45,060 nt of DNA from Enhygromyxa salina. GTDB taxonomy: Bacteria > Myxococcota_A > Polyangia > Nannocystales > Nannocystaceae. Location of the stretch: contig NZ_PVNL01000126.1 of assembly GCF_002994635.1 (NCBI RefSeq), positions 1 through 45,060 on the forward strand. The letters are read 5' to 3'. The translations under genes were made by a program, and so were the position numbers. Positions within the stretch are counted from its first letter, which is position 1, and every line of letters begins with the position of its first letter. Shown here piece after piece: positions 18,692 through 30,300 of this stretch. The notes beneath the pieces were generated by a model, which saw nothing but the letters and a program-made list of their open reading frames with translations, was not told the DNA's origin and did no database searches.

Positions 18692-19714
18692 ATGAAGCGT
18701 TCGATCTGTGCAACTCTCGTCCTCTTGGTAGGTGTCAGCGTTCAAACCGGCTGCGAGCGCGGCGGAAGCACGCAGGCGCCCGATGTCGGCAACGAGGAGA
18801 CGCTCGTGGGCTCCCGCGAGTCCTACGACACCGAGGACGAGGAGGCCTCGCTCAACGAGAGCTACGGCGCCCGTCCCGAGCTTCCCGCCGCCAAGAAGCC
18901 CGTCGAGAAGTGCACCGGAAAGGGCAAGACCCGCGAGTGCACCATGGTCGATCCCCAGCCCGAGGTCACCGCGGCCCGGGGTGCGCGGGCGATCATCGGT
19001 CGGTTCCGCTGGGGCATGGACATCAAGACGGTCATGGCCCAGCTCGAGAAGGACATCGAGGACGAGTACGCCGAGCTGCAGGCCAAGACCAAAGACCCGA
19101 TGGAGCAGGACAAGAACCGCGAGTGGAAGCGCGAGGCGATCGGTGAGATCGCCAAGAACCACGTGCGCTTCGAGGCCGCCGCCCACCATCGCTGGGGCGT
19201 CTCGCTGATCGGTCACGAGTTCAAGGACAACGAGAACGAAGAGATGATCTGGATCAAGTCTCCAACCCTGAAGAAGTTCTACTTCTTCAAGGACGGTGAC
19301 CTCTACAAGATCGTCTACGCCTACGGCACCCAGGCCTGGGCGGGCCTCACCTACCAGGAGATCCTCGACCAGAAGTTCAAGACCTGGTTCGGTCCCAGCC
19401 CCGAGGCCAAGGCCGAGTTCGACGAAGAGACCCAGATCAAGCTGATCGACTACGTGCAGTGGAACACCTCCGACGGCGACCGCGTCCGCGCGTTCGACAT
19501 GACCGCCGTCCACGGCGCGTTCGTGGTCTCGATCGTCCAGGGCGAGTCCGAGGATCAGTACGGCCCCCGCCTGCCAACCGGCCTCGAGAGCGGCGAATTC
19601 ACCGACGACGTCTCCGACGTGCTCGGCGGCAGCGACATCTGCTACGACGCCGAGGGCAACATGATCGAAGACCCCGAGAAGTGCAAAAAGATCCGCGGCG
19701 ACCTGGACATCTAG
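18692..19714 (+). CDS. predicted lipoprotein, charged, unknown function
   Basis: This 340-residue product starts at ATG 18692, with GGAGCCAGG just upstream. The signal peptide ends at Cys21 (VQTGC, a weak lipobox). An acidic spacer follows, then a charged globular domain with two small Cys pairs (KCTGKGKTREC and ICYDAEGNMIEDPEKC). Internal features include RFRWGMDIKTVMAQLEKDI and FYFFKDGDLYKIVYAYGTQ, a beta-strand pair pattern seen in small sensor or inhibitor domains. No family is recognised. It is 29 bp downstream of the EVE gene and ends before a set of hairpins, opposite a convergent operon. Confidence 0.8.
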   Translation: MKRSICATLVLLVGVSVQTGCERGGSTQAPDVGNEETLVGSRESYDTEDEEASLNESYGARPELPAAKKPVEKCTGKGKTRECTMVDPQPEVTAARGARAIIGRFRWGMDIKTVMAQLEKDIEDEYAELQAKTKDPMEQDKNREWKREAIGEIAKNHVRFEAAAHHRWGVSLIGHEFKDNENEEMIWIKSPTLKKFYFFKDGDLYKIVYAYGTQAWAGLTYQEILDQKFKTWFGPSPEAKAEFDEETQIKLIDYVQWNTSDGDRVRAFDMTAVHGAFVVSIVQGESEDQYGPRLPTGLESGEFTDDVSDVLGGSDICYDAEGNMIEDPEKCKKIRGDLDI

Positions 19715-19807
19715 GCTGTTTTCAGCTCGGGCGAGACTCCTCGCCCGCTTGCAGGCGGCATTCCTAGACCGGTCCACCGAGGGCAGCGAACTCGAGAACC
19801 CAAGTTG

Positions 19808-19831
19808 ACGCGGGCGCACATACGCCCGCGT
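19808..19831. terminator. intergenic hairpin between convergent genes
   Basis: ACGCGGGCG (19808-19816) and CGCCCGCGT (19823-19831) form a perfect 9-bp stem with a 6-nt loop. Two more inverted repeats follow: CGCAC/GTGCG at 19848-19860 and GAACACGG-TT-CCGTGTTC at 19865-19882. Together they probably terminate transcription from both sides of this 219-bp convergent gap. None has a strong T-run. Confidence 0.55.
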
Positions 19832-19933
19832 TCATCGTTAATTCGATCGCACTCGGTGCGCCTCGAACACGGTTCCGTGTTCATTCGCGGTGGCCGAGGT
19901 GCCCCCCCGCGTACGGCTCTACGCTGCCCAGCT

Positions 19934-20272
19934 CTACCGCTGCCCAGCCCGTTCCAGCAGCGCCGCCCCCAGCGTGATCGCCACGACCGCCAAGATCCCC
20001 AGCATCAGCGCCGCCCAAGTCCCCACGCCAGGGGCCAACAGCTCGAGGGTCAACAGCGCCGCAAAGGTGCACAGACCCACGCCAATCGCGATCATCCCCC
20101 GAAACCGAAGCTCGGAAGCCGGCAGCAGCTCGAACCGCCGATACCAGAGGTAGCGACGCAGCTGGCTCTGGGCGATCTCGGTGTCGAACGCGAGCGCGCT
20201 CCCGATCAGCACCACGAACACCAGCGCCAAGACGATGAGCGCGCTCGTACTGTCGGCCAAGATTCCAAGCAT
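19934..20272 (-). CDS. small membrane protein, three predicted helices
   Basis: This 112-residue protein has three hydrophobic segments: LIVLALVFVVLIGSALAF, MIAIGVGLCTFAALLTLELL, and TWAALMLGILAVVAITLGAALL. A basic loop lies between the first two (QLRRYLWYRRFELLPASELRFR). No family is recognised. It starts 19 bp after the penicillin-binding protein stop on the same strand and is the last gene of that operon. A link to envelope biogenesis is therefore only contextual. Confidence 0.65.
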   Translation of the reverse strand: MLGILADSTSALIVLALVFVVLIGSALAFDTEIAQSQLRRYLWYRRFELLPASELRFRGMIAIGVGLCTFAALLTLELLAPGVGTWAALMLGILAVVAITLGAALLERAGQR

Positions 20273-20291
20273 GATGATCAGGGGAGAGCGG

Positions 20292-22776
20292 TCAGGGCAG
20301 GGGGGCGGGCGTGTCCGCGTGGCGGAGGTCCCGTCGATAGTAAATGTTTGCCTGTGGCATGCCAGCGACGGGCGGCCCGCCGTGGGTCGCGTCGACGACG
20401 ACCTGGCCGATCCCCTCGGGCGTGGACGGGGGAATCCGGTCGTGCGTGCGCCCCTCCACGACGATCTTCATGAATTCGGTCCACATCGGGATCGCCGTCG
20501 TGTAGCTCGCGTCCTCGTCGCCGAGTGAGCGCTCGTTGCGATCGTCGAAGCCCATCCACGCCGCGGTGGCGTGCTGCGAGGTGTAGCCGACGAACCATGT
20601 GTCGGTGGTCAGATCATCCCACCGTCCGTCGCGCTTGTAGCGACCCGAGGCCGTGCCGCTCTTGCCGGCCGAGGGCGCGCCGATCGTGGTCGCGCGCGTC
20701 GAGGTTCCCGAGGTCACGACCTCGCGCAGGAGCCTGCTGATCAAGAAATTCGTGCGCGTGTCGAGCAGCTGCTTGGGTGGATCGCCGGCGAGCGCGGCCA
20801 TTCGATCGATGCGATCCCCGATCCCGATCGCGCCGTCGATCGGGTGGCGCTGATCGATCCGCAGCTGCCCGTGCTTGTCGATCACCCGTCGCAGGTACAC
20901 GGGGGGCCGCGGGCTCCCGCCCCGGGCGAACACCGCGAAGCCAGCCGTCAGCTCGTCGATGCGCACGCACGAGGTCCCGAGCGAGAGGCCCTTGTCGGCG
21001 ATCAGCTCCGTCGTGAACCCGAGCTTGCGAGCGAAGTCGATCACGTCCTGGATCCCGACCGCCAAGAACAGCCGGATCGAGGGGGTGTTGAGCGACTTGA
21101 TCAGGGCCGTGCGCAGCAGGACCTTGCCGTCGAGGGTCTTGTCGATGTTGCGCGGGCTCCATTCTTCACCGGGCTCGGGCTCCCACGGCTTGGCCTCGAG
21201 CACGTCGTCGGCCTGCCAGCCCTCGTCGAGCGCGAGCGCGAAGTAGAAGGCCTTGAACACCGAGCCGGGTGAGCGGCAGGCCTGGGTCGCGCGATCGTAC
21301 TGCGAGCGATCGTAGTCGACGCCCGCGGTCATGGCCTCGACGTAGCCACGCTGGTGGTCGTACGCGAACAGCGTGCCCTCGACCGCCGGGATCTGACCGA
21401 GCTCGACGATCGGCCGGTCGGACTCGTCGCCGCGCTGGGGCAGCCCGTCCGCGTCGAGGTGCGCGCGGACCCAGATCACGTCGCCGACCTCCAGGGCCTG
21501 ACCGAGACCGGAGATCGTGCGGTCGTTCTCGCCGCTCGAGCGATCGTAGGGCGCGGCCCAGTGGGCCAGCCGCAGCGGCAGCTCGGCCTCGATCGCGCCG
21601 AGGTCGACGATCGCGAGGTGGCGATCGACGTCGGTGACCAGCCCGAGCAGCCAGCGATTGGGCTGCGCGAGCGGCTGATCGCCGTACTCGCTGTACTCGC
21701 GGATCATGCGCTCGTGCAGGCGCGCGCGCGCGTTGTCCTTGCTCAGGTGGGCGGCCGGTCCCCGCCAGCCGTGGCGACGATCGAGCTTGCGCGCGGCCGC
21801 GTCGACGGTCTGATCGGCGGCGGCCTGCAGCGTCAGGTTGGCGCCGGTCTCGATCACCAAGCCGTCGCTGAGCACGGCCTCGTCGCCGAGCTGCTCGCCG
21901 ACCAGCTGGCGGACGTGCTCGGCGTAAAACGGCGCGCGCCAACGAAACGGGTCGCGCAGCTCGGCCAGCACGATCGGCTCTGCGGTCGCCTGGTTGGCCT
22001 CGTCGGCGTCGAGGTAGCCAGCCTCGACCATGTCGGACAGGACCTCGTTGCGCCGCCGCAGCGCCAGCTCGGGGCTGCTGACGGGGGACCAGCGGCTGGG
22101 CGCCTGCGCCAACCCGGCGATCAGGGCCGACTCGGCCAAGGTCAGCTCGTCGAGCTGCTTGTCGAAGTAGCGACTCGCCGCCGCGCGCACGCCGTAGGCC
22201 CCGTGACCCAGGAAGATCTTGTTCAGATAGATCTCGAGGATCGGCGGCTTGCCCAGCCGCGACTCCATGCGGACCGACAAGATCGCCTCTCGAACCTTGC
22301 GCTCGAGCGTGCGCTCTTGATCCTCGAGGAAGCTCTTGGCGACCTGCTGGGTGATCGTCGAGCCGCCCTGGACGATCGTGCCCGAGCTGATGTTGGCCTT
22401 GGTCGCGCGGGCGAGCCCGCGAAAGTCGAGGCCGCCGTGCGCGTAGAATCGCCGGTCTTCGGCCGACAAGAACGCGGCGATCAGCGGCGCGGGGATGTCC
22501 TCGAGTGGCGCGTAGGATCGGTGCTCGCGGGCGAGCTCCGCGAGCAAGGTGCCGTCCGCGGCATAGATCCGGGTGACGCCGGGTGCTCGCTCGCGATAGT
22601 CCGAGACCGAGTCGAGCTGCGGCAGGTCGGCCGCGAAGTAGCGGTAGGCCGCCCGGCCGATCAGCCCCAGCGCGGGCAGCGTCAGCAACAGCAACACCAC
22701 CAAATACCGAAAGAGCCAGCCAAACAGGCCAGCTCTCGCGGGGTTGGTGACCCAAACCCGGGCAGAAACGGTTGCG

Positions 22777-22787
<11 letters not shown>
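20292..22787 (-). CDS. class A penicillin-binding protein (PBP1A-like)
   Basis: This bifunctional peptidoglycan glycosyltransferase/transpeptidase has 831 residues. GTG 22787 is the likely start, and it overlaps the upstream gene by 11 bp. One transmembrane segment lies near residues 16-45. The GT51 domain shows the catalytic Glu110 in EDRRFYAHGG, then GGSTITQQVAKSF, RKVREAILSVRME and KPPILEIYLNKIFLG. The transpeptidase domain shows the nucleophile Ser509 with Lys512 (SVFK), SLN at 565-567 and KSGT from Lys709. An insert between the two halves (about 280-480) probably forms the linker and OB-like domain. All catalytic motifs are present. It is likely co-transcribed with the repeat-containing membrane protein upstream. 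Confidence 0.95.
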
Positions 22788-24045
<1,258 letters not shown>

Positions 24046-24072
24046 GACCGGCTCCCTCTGACTATGCTGGTG

Positions 24073-24093
24073 ACGGGCTCGTTTTGAGCCCGT
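24073..24093. promoter_or_regulatory. 5' leader hairpin of PBP operon
   Basis: ACGGGCTC and GAGCCCGT form a perfect 8-bp stem around GTTTT. On the minus strand it lies about 28 nt upstream of the TTG start, inside the predicted 5' leader of about 55 nt. It may affect translation or mRNA stability. Confidence 0.45.
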
Positions 24094-24105
24094 ACGACGA
24101 GGCGC

Positions 24106-24135
24106 AGGATAGAGACAAGGCCGTTCGAGTGTCAA
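24106..24135 (-). promoter_or_regulatory. sigma70-type promoter of the PBP operon
   Basis: On the minus strand a perfect TTGACA (24135-24130) is followed after 18 bp by TATCCT (24111-24106, 4 of 6 matches to TATAAT). Transcription would begin near 24099 and run into the TTG-start gene at 24045. Confidence 0.6.
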
Positions 24136-24640
24136 CGCAAGATAGTCGTCGAGATCGCCGAATATGCAGGGAAAAACCCGATAAGCGCGGATCTCGGCAA
24201 GTCGATCCCACCTGGAGGGGACGCGGTGTCAGGCGTGCGACGAAAAATTCGCAATTGACACACGCCCCGATCATGGGGTTTCACTGGCCCCGCAAGACCA
24301 AAAGATCTCGGCCTTGCGCACATTAGATCTCAAGTGCGTTTTCCACATACATCTCTGTCTGAAATGTTAGATGATCCACCAGAATTTCTCATGAAGTACG
24401 CTGTAAATGCGATTTTTTGTCTAGAAAGTCAGGATTGTCAGAAAAATTTTGTGTTGCGTTCTTGGGTTTCGACATGTAATGGTTTCTCCGACGCGCCAAG
24501 CAGAGTGGTTGCGTGTCGCACGCATGATCATCCCAATGGCACGACGTGCCATGATCTAGATCGCGTCACGGGCTAGACCGAAGCTGCGACAGTTCAGCCC
24601 CCCCAGATTCACACCCAGAAAGTTTCAGACGAGGGACGAC
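24136..24640. other. 505-bp intergenic region, partly AT-rich
   Basis: No gene is supported here. Positions 24310-24480 are much richer in A and T than the genome average. A short hairpin followed by TTTT lies at 24317-24342. A perfect inverted repeat ATGGCACG-A-CGTGCCAT lies at 24536-24552 and a GCGTG/CACGC stem just before it. TGTAAT at 24475-24480 could be a -10 box for the lipoprotein gene at 24641, but no good -35 box pairs with it. The inverted repeat is a candidate operator in its 5' leader. Confidence 0.4.
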
Positions 24641-25537
24641 ATGAAGAAGACACTTGTGCTTTCCATGATGCTGTGCGGTTCAGTGAGCTTGGTGCTCGCG
24701 GGCTGTGCAAAGGACGATGAACCCGGCACGACCAACGCCAATACGGCCGCCAGTGCCAGCGCCGAGAACAACGGCGACGGCGACGGTGACCCCGGTGACG
24801 GTGATGGCGACGCCGAGACCGGCACCGACGATGGCGACGAGACCAACCCCAACCTGACCTTCGTGCCGGTGGACACCGACATGGCGTCGGTCTCGGAGTG
24901 TGATCCCTTCGCGCAAGACTGCCCCGAAGGCGAGAAGTGCGTGCCGTACGGCAGCACCGGCTCCAACTGGGACGCCAACAAGTGCGTGCCGGTCACGGGC
25001 TCGGGCTCGCCTGGCGACCCCTGCATCTCGGGCGGCGTCGTCGAGGGTACGGACGACTGCGACGCGAACAGCCACTGTTGGGACGTCATGGATGTCGACG
25101 GTCAGCCGGTCGGCGTGTGCACCGAGTTCTGCACGGGCACGCCTGACGATCCGATCTGTGCGCCGGGCACCTCCTGCCTGATCGCCAACGAGGGGTCCAT
25201 CACCCTGTGCATCCAGACCTGTGATCCGCTGCTGCAAGATTGTGGTGCCGGGCTCGCGTGCTTCTGGGCCAACAACGGCTTCAACTGCATCTTCACCACG
25301 CAGGACATCCCGCTGGGTGAGCCCTGCGGCTTCATCAACGACTGCGTCGCAGGCACTGGCTGCCTGACCGCCGAAGTCCTCCCGGCCTGCAACGGCTCGG
25401 CTTGCTGTGGCAGCTTCTGCAGCCTCAGCGACCCCACGTGCCCGCAGATGGGCACCGAGTGCGCGGACTTCTTCGAGATGGGCATGGCCCCTCCCGGCTA
25501 CGAGGACGTCGGCGTCTGCATCATCCCGGGTGCGTGA
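24641..25537 (+). CDS. Cys-rich lipoprotein, paralog 1
   Basis: This 298-residue protein has a good ribosome-binding site (GAGGGACGAC just before the ATG). The signal peptide ends in the lipobox LAGC (Cys22). A Thr/Ala/Asn and Gly-Asp spacer follows, then a domain with 26 cysteines beginning CDPFAQDCPEGEKC. Recognisable features include CWDVMDVDGQPVGVC, ANEGSITLC and CDPLLQDC. The next gene (25810) encodes an ungapped homolog of about 73% identity over this domain, by visual count, with every cysteine kept. It is probably a secreted, disulfide-stabilised surface protein. No catalytic residues are evident and the function is unknown. It ends before a strong terminator. Confidence 0.88.
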   Translation: MKKTLVLSMMLCGSVSLVLAGCAKDDEPGTTNANTAASASAENNGDGDGDPGDGDGDAETGTDDGDETNPNLTFVPVDTDMASVSECDPFAQDCPEGEKCVPYGSTGSNWDANKCVPVTGSGSPGDPCISGGVVEGTDDCDANSHCWDVMDVDGQPVGVCTEFCTGTPDDPICAPGTSCLIANEGSITLCIQTCDPLLQDCGAGLACFWANNGFNCIFTTQDIPLGEPCGFINDCVAGTGCLTAEVLPACNGSACCGSFCSLSDPTCPQMGTECADFFEMGMAPPGYEDVGVCIIPGA

Positions 25538-25600
25538 TCGCCCGCAGCTGAGCCGCTGACTCGCTGGATTCCAGGCCGAGTTCAGGGCTGAGCTCAGACA

Positions 25601-25632
25601 AGACCACTCCGCATACGCGGGGTGGTCTTTTT
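25601..25632 (+). terminator. Rho-independent terminator
   Basis: A 12-bp stem (AGACCACTCCGC with GCGGGGTGGTCT, one wobble pair) closes a 4-nt loop and is followed by TTTTT. It ends the transcript of the lipoprotein gene at 24641. Confidence 0.93.
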
Positions 25633-25669
25633 CATTGGAGCAACTCGAGCGTGGACCGATCAGTCGATC

Positions 25670-25809
25670 ATTGAAATTGCAGCTGTCCAGACCGCGCGTC
25701 CGACGCGGCACGAGGGTGAGAGATCGAGAAAAGCTCAATGATTTCAATAGATTCAAACAGCTATAGGAATTATGTTTGCTTAAGTAGTTAAAGTAGCTAT
25801 CAAAGTTAA
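25670..25809 (+). promoter_or_regulatory. AT-rich upstream region of paralog 2
   Basis: Positions 25738-25809 are strongly AT-rich and precede the ATG at 25810. ATTGAAAT (25670-25677) and ATTTCAAT (25741-25748) form a spaced inverted repeat. The motif AAGTAGYTA recurs just before the gene. No confident -35/-10 pair and no canonical ribosome-binding site were found (the sequence before ATG is AAAGTTAA), unlike its paralog. Confidence 0.4.
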
Positions 25810-26661
25810 ATGACTCGGGCAATCTGTCTCACGGTGACTGCGACTCTCGGCCTCTTCGCGTGTGGTGGCGGGGGCCTCCTGCTTCCAGATGACAGCGCAG
25901 GGGAGGCATCCGACGGCGGAGATGGCGACGGCGACGGCGACGGCGACTCGATCGGGGATCCCGACGACGGGACCGAGACCGGCGCCAACTTCGTGCCCCT
26001 CGACTTGGTCGGAGAAGAGCAGTGCGACCCGTGGGCGCAGGACTGCCAGGAGGGGGAGAAGTGCGTGCCCTACGGGAGCACCGGTGGAAATTGGGACAAC
26101 AACAAGTGCGTCCCCGTGGAGGGGGATGGCCAACCTGGCGACACGTGCGTGTACGGGGGGACCGCGGCCGCGACCGACGACTGCGGGGCCGACTCGCACT
26201 GCTGGGACGTGATGGACGTCGACGGACAGGCCGTGGGCGTGTGCACACCGTTTTGTAGTGGCAACCCAGATAGCCCGATCTGCGGGCCCGGGACCTCGTG
26301 CCTGGTCGCCAACGAAGGCTCGATCACGCTGTGCATCGAGACCTGCGATCCGCTGTTGCAGGCCTGCAGCGAGGGCTTGGGCTGCTTTTGGGCCAACAAC
26401 GAGTTCAACTGCATCTTCACCGCGGGCGACATCCCCGAGGCCGAGCCGTGTGGCTTCGTCAACGACTGCGCGCCGGGTCTGCTGTGCACCACCGGCGAGG
26501 TGTTGCCGAGCTGCACCGGATCGAATTGCTGCACCGCCTACTGCGAGCTGAGCTCCCCCGAGTGTCCGGTCGAGGGGACGGAGTGCTCGCCCTTCTTCGA
26601 GGAAGGCACGGCTCCACCCACCTACGAAGACGTCGGGCTGTGCATCCTGCCCGGCGCCTGA
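25810..26661 (+). CDS. Cys-rich lipoprotein, paralog 2
   Basis: This 283-residue protein has a short signal peptide and a plausible lipobox (LFAC, Cys18). A Gly-Asp spacer follows, then a 26-cysteine domain that aligns without gaps to the gene at 24641 (CDPWAQDCQEGEKC, CWDVMDVDGQAVGVC, ANEGSITLC, YEDVG near the end). The spacer and signal peptide differ between the two, while the Cys-rich domain is well kept. This points to an old tandem duplication. The terminator and the different upstream DNA imply separate regulation. The function is unknown. Two 13-bp direct repeats (GGGAGCTGCCTGA) begin at its stop codon. Confidence 0.87.
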   Translation: MTRAICLTVTATLGLFACGGGGLLLPDDSAGEASDGGDGDGDGDGDSIGDPDDGTETGANFVPLDLVGEEQCDPWAQDCQEGEKCVPYGSTGGNWDNNKCVPVEGDGQPGDTCVYGGTAAATDDCGADSHCWDVMDVDGQAVGVCTPFCSGNPDSPICGPGTSCLVANEGSITLCIETCDPLLQACSEGLGCFWANNEFNCIFTAGDIPEAEPCGFVNDCAPGLLCTTGEVLPSCTGSNCCTAYCELSSPECPVEGTECSPFFEEGTAPPTYEDVGLCILPGA

Positions 26662-26694
26662 GGGGAGCTGCCTGAGGGAGCTGCCTGAGGGACG

Positions 26695-27297
26695 CTAGAG
26701 CTCGCGCGAGACGTGGAGGTCGAAGCCAAACTCGGCGAGCGGGCGATGGTCGGGCGTCTGGGGCCGCCACACCAACACAGCGTGGTTGGCGGTCTCGCGG
26801 ACGTCTTCGAAGTACACATACCCACGCATCTGCGTGCCTGGCATCAACACTCCCCACGGGAGGCCCAGGCGGCCGAGCTCGGCGTCGTCGGTCCGCACGG
26901 TCTCGTAGTTCATGCTGCGGCCCGGATCGTAGCCGAGCTGCGCTTGCACGTAGGCGTTGGGATCGCCGCCGTCGGGGATCGCTTGGAACGCACCGCCGGC
27001 GTCCAACAGCGCGTAGTCGAAGCCCCGGCGGTCCCGCAGCTCGAAGTCGCCGGGGGCCAGCAGCAGCGGCTCGGAGCCCATGTTGGCGATCAGCAGATGA
27101 ACGATCGTGAGGTCTTCGCCGTAGGCCGAGTCGCCGGCCCAGCTCTCGGTCGTGAGCACCACGGTGATCCCCGAGCCAGCGTCGCGGGCGACGAGTCGGT
27201 GGGATCCGTCTGCCGCGACGAGTCGGACTTGCGAGGCGCAGGCCAGCGGCGCGGCGCACAGACCCACGAGCGCGAGCTTCAAGAGCCCCTTGTGCAT
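26695..27297 (-). CDS. small lipoprotein, beta-rich
   Basis: ATG 27297 gives a 200-residue product with a typical signal peptide and lipobox (PLAC, Cys20). The in-frame GTG at 27321 adds eight residues. The mature part looks beta-sandwich-like (ITVVLTTESWAGD, LTIVHLLIANMGSEPLLLAP, GYVYFEDVRETANHAVLVW), which resembles DUF4352-type extracytoplasmic domains in general pattern only. It is 40 bp downstream of the first giant kinase gene on the same strand, so the two may share a transcript. The function is unknown. Confidence 0.78.
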   Translation of the reverse strand: MHKGLLKLALVGLCAAPLACASQVRLVAADGSHRLVARDAGSGITVVLTTESWAGDSAYGEDLTIVHLLIANMGSEPLLLAPGDFELRDRRGFDYALLDAGGAFQAIPDGGDPNAYVQAQLGYDPGRSMNYETVRTDDAELGRLGLPWGVLMPGTQMRGYVYFEDVRETANHAVLVWRPQTPDHRPLAEFGFDLHVSREL

Positions 27298-27337
27298 GTG
27301 CAGTGCGAGCCGGTCGAGCACGGCCGCAGTCTAACAC

Positions 27338-30300
27338 TCAGGGGAGGCCGAGGCCGGGGATCAGCATCTGGGCGAGGCGCTCGGGCTCGGCGACCCCAGC
27401 GTCGAGGAAGAACCGCAGGCCTTGCGTGCGGTGGTCGTGGGCCCGATCGCGGTCGTCGCTGAGCGAGGCCAGGGCCAGGCGCGCGGCGGCGGCGTAGGGC
27501 AGGGCGCGGCACCGGACGAAGCTGGCCAGCGCGGTCTCGAGCGACACGCGGGCCCGCGCCCGATCGCCGTCTTGCGCGAACATGACGCCCTGGTAGGCCT
27601 CGCCGCGGCCGCGGTGATAGGTGCCGGGGTAGGCGAGCAGGAACTTGATCGGTCGCAGCAGCGGACGGTGCGACATGGTCGGGCGTCCAGCGCGGACCGC
27701 GAGCAGCGCCGAGATCTCGGCGCCGCAGGCCTCGGCCTTGGCATCGGGCGCGCGCACGGTCATCGACGCGCGCATGGGTCCGCGGCCGGCGTCGAACATC
27801 CGCATCGCCTCCTCACCCTTGCCGTCATAGATCGCGCAGCGGATCTTGCTGAGCAGCGCCGACAGGTGCCCGATCGTGAAGCTCTTGGGATCGAGCAAGG
27901 CCAGGCCCTCGTCGACGGTTGCGAGCAGGGCGTCTGGGCGACCCTGGATCAGGTGGGTCATGCCGAAGTCGGGGCTGACGTAGGCGTGGATCAGCGCCGA
28001 GCGATCGTCCCGACCGCGGGCGTCGTCGAGGTACTCGCGCAGCTGGGCCTCGAGCGATCGGTAGTCTCCGGCCCGGGCGCTGGCGATCGTGCGCATCAGC
28101 AGCGCGAGGCTGGTCATGATCGCCCGAACCGCGACGCCGAGATCATCGCCTCGATCGGCGCGCCCGGATCGCCGCAGCTTTCGCAGCGCCACAGTCACGC
28201 TCTGCCGGTACTGCTCACAGTCCTCGGCGACCAGCCCAATGTGGACGCCCCGCTGCAGGGCCACGCACGCGATCGCGAAGGGATCGGGGGCGTCGAGCCC
28301 GTCGAGCAGCGCCTCGGCGTCGTTCATGAGCTGCTCGCCCTTGCTGTTTTGACCGAGGTAGCTGCGGGTCACCCCCTCGAGGCTCAGGGCGATCGCGACC
28401 TTGTCGGGGTCCTGGCTGCGCAGCGCGAGGCGGACGTAGGCGGCGGTGAAGTAGCCGGCCAGGAACATGTCGTGGGGCAGGAACACCCGCGACGCGGCCG
28501 AGCAGATCTCGAGGCGCAGGCGCTCTTCGAACCCGAGCTCGACCTCGCCCGCGCGGGGCCGAAACCCACGCAGGCGCAGCAAGGTGCGCTCGCGCAGCAG
28601 GTGCAGCATGGTCGTGGTCTCGCCGCGGGGGATCGGCAGGCTCAGCTCGCGGCCGAGATCGGCGAGCAGGTCCACGCCCGTGTCGAATTGACCGGCCGAC
28701 AGCAGGTGGATCGCGGCCTTGGTCCGCAGCTCGAGCGCCGAGGCGACCGAGACCGTGCTGGTCTCGGCGTCGAGGTAGGCGTGCGCGGCCTCGATCCCAC
28801 GACCGGTCCACGCGAGCGCGTGGGCGCGGGCGACGAGCAGCTCCTGGCGGTCCGCGCTGTCCTCGGGTGGGTGGCGCAGGGCCAGGTTGTACAGCTGCAC
28901 GGCGTTCTGGAACGCCATCGCGCTCATCGCCACGTCGGCGGCCTCGACGGCCCAGCCCGCGGCCTCGACCTCTTCGCCCGCGTGGAGCAGGTGGCTGACC
29001 AGGCGCTCGACGTCCTCGCCCTGGACCTCGAGCATCCGCGCGATCGCGAGGTGGGTCGCGCGGGCTTGATCGGGGTCGATGTGGGCCAGCAGGGTCTGGC
29101 GGATCTGATCGTGATAGACCTCGACGCGGCCGGCATGGGCGCCGCTGGTCGAGCGGATCCACAGGCGGGCGCGCAGGACATCGAGCGCGCGGTTGAGCTC
29201 GGCGCCGTCGAGCCTGGCCAGGCTCGCCAGGTCGGCCGGCTCGAGCGGGCGCTCGGCGATCGCCAGCACGTCGAGCACCGCCCGCTCACGCGCCGCCAGC
29301 GGGGCGATCTCGGTCCACAGGCACTCCGCCAGCGAGGGCGGCTCCGCGGACGCGAAGTCGGTGGTCGAGCGGAGCAGGACGTCGAGGAAGAAGGGGTGGC
29401 CGGCGGCGGCCTCGACCAGCGAGTGGGCCAGCGCCGACTGCCCGTCGACCGGGCGACCGTGCAGCTCGGCGAGCACCGTGATGTCGGCGCTGGTCAGGGG
29501 CCCGAGCGTGAGCTGCTCGAGCGAGGGCGAGCGCAAGAACGGCAGCGCGGCCTCGGGCGGCGCCTCGAGCAGCTCGGTCCGGCCGGTCGCCAGGACCGCG
29601 AGCGGCGGCGCGTCGGTGCCCGAGGTCAGCGCCGAGAGCAGCGACCAGCTGCCCGGATCGGCCCACTGGAGATCCTCGATCACCAGGACCAGGTGGCTGC
29701 GCTCGGCCAGCCGGGCGAACAGCTCACGGAACGCCGCGAACATCTGCCGCTGCAGGGCCCCGCGGTGCTGCCACGAGCCGTGGCGTACGCCCATCTCGGC
29801 GAACGCCCGGACCCGCTGCAGCACCGGAAACGCGCGGCACAACAGCCAAGCCTGGCGCGGCAGCAGCTCGCGGATCTCGACCAGGCCGAACCGCTCGGGC
29901 AGCTCGATGCTGAGCTGATCGACGAGGGTGTCGAAGGCCTTGAACCGGACCTGCTCGTGCTCGTGACAGCGGCCGCGCAGGATCCATGGGCGCATGTTGA
30001 CCTGCGCCGCCGAGCGGCTGATCGCCTCGCGGACCAGCGCCGACTTGCCGATCCCCGACTCGCCCAAGATCAGGATCTGGCGAGCCTGCTTGGTGCGCGT
30101 GGCCGCCACCGCCCGCGAGAGCTCGGCGAGCTCGAACTCGCGACCGACGCAGGGCAGCTCGCGGACGCCCGAGACATCCGGCCCCTCGTCGCGCACGCCC
30201 CCCCAGGCCTTCGGCCCCGCGCCCAGCCACTGCAAGATCGTTTCGCCGGTCGGCCGCGCGCTGGGATCGACGGCGAGCAGCTCCATGCACAGCTGCTCGA

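Noticed and set aside
24310..24480. AT-rich island as a riboswitch or structured RNA
   Set aside because: No conserved riboswitch core was recognised. Only short, weak hairpins are visible.
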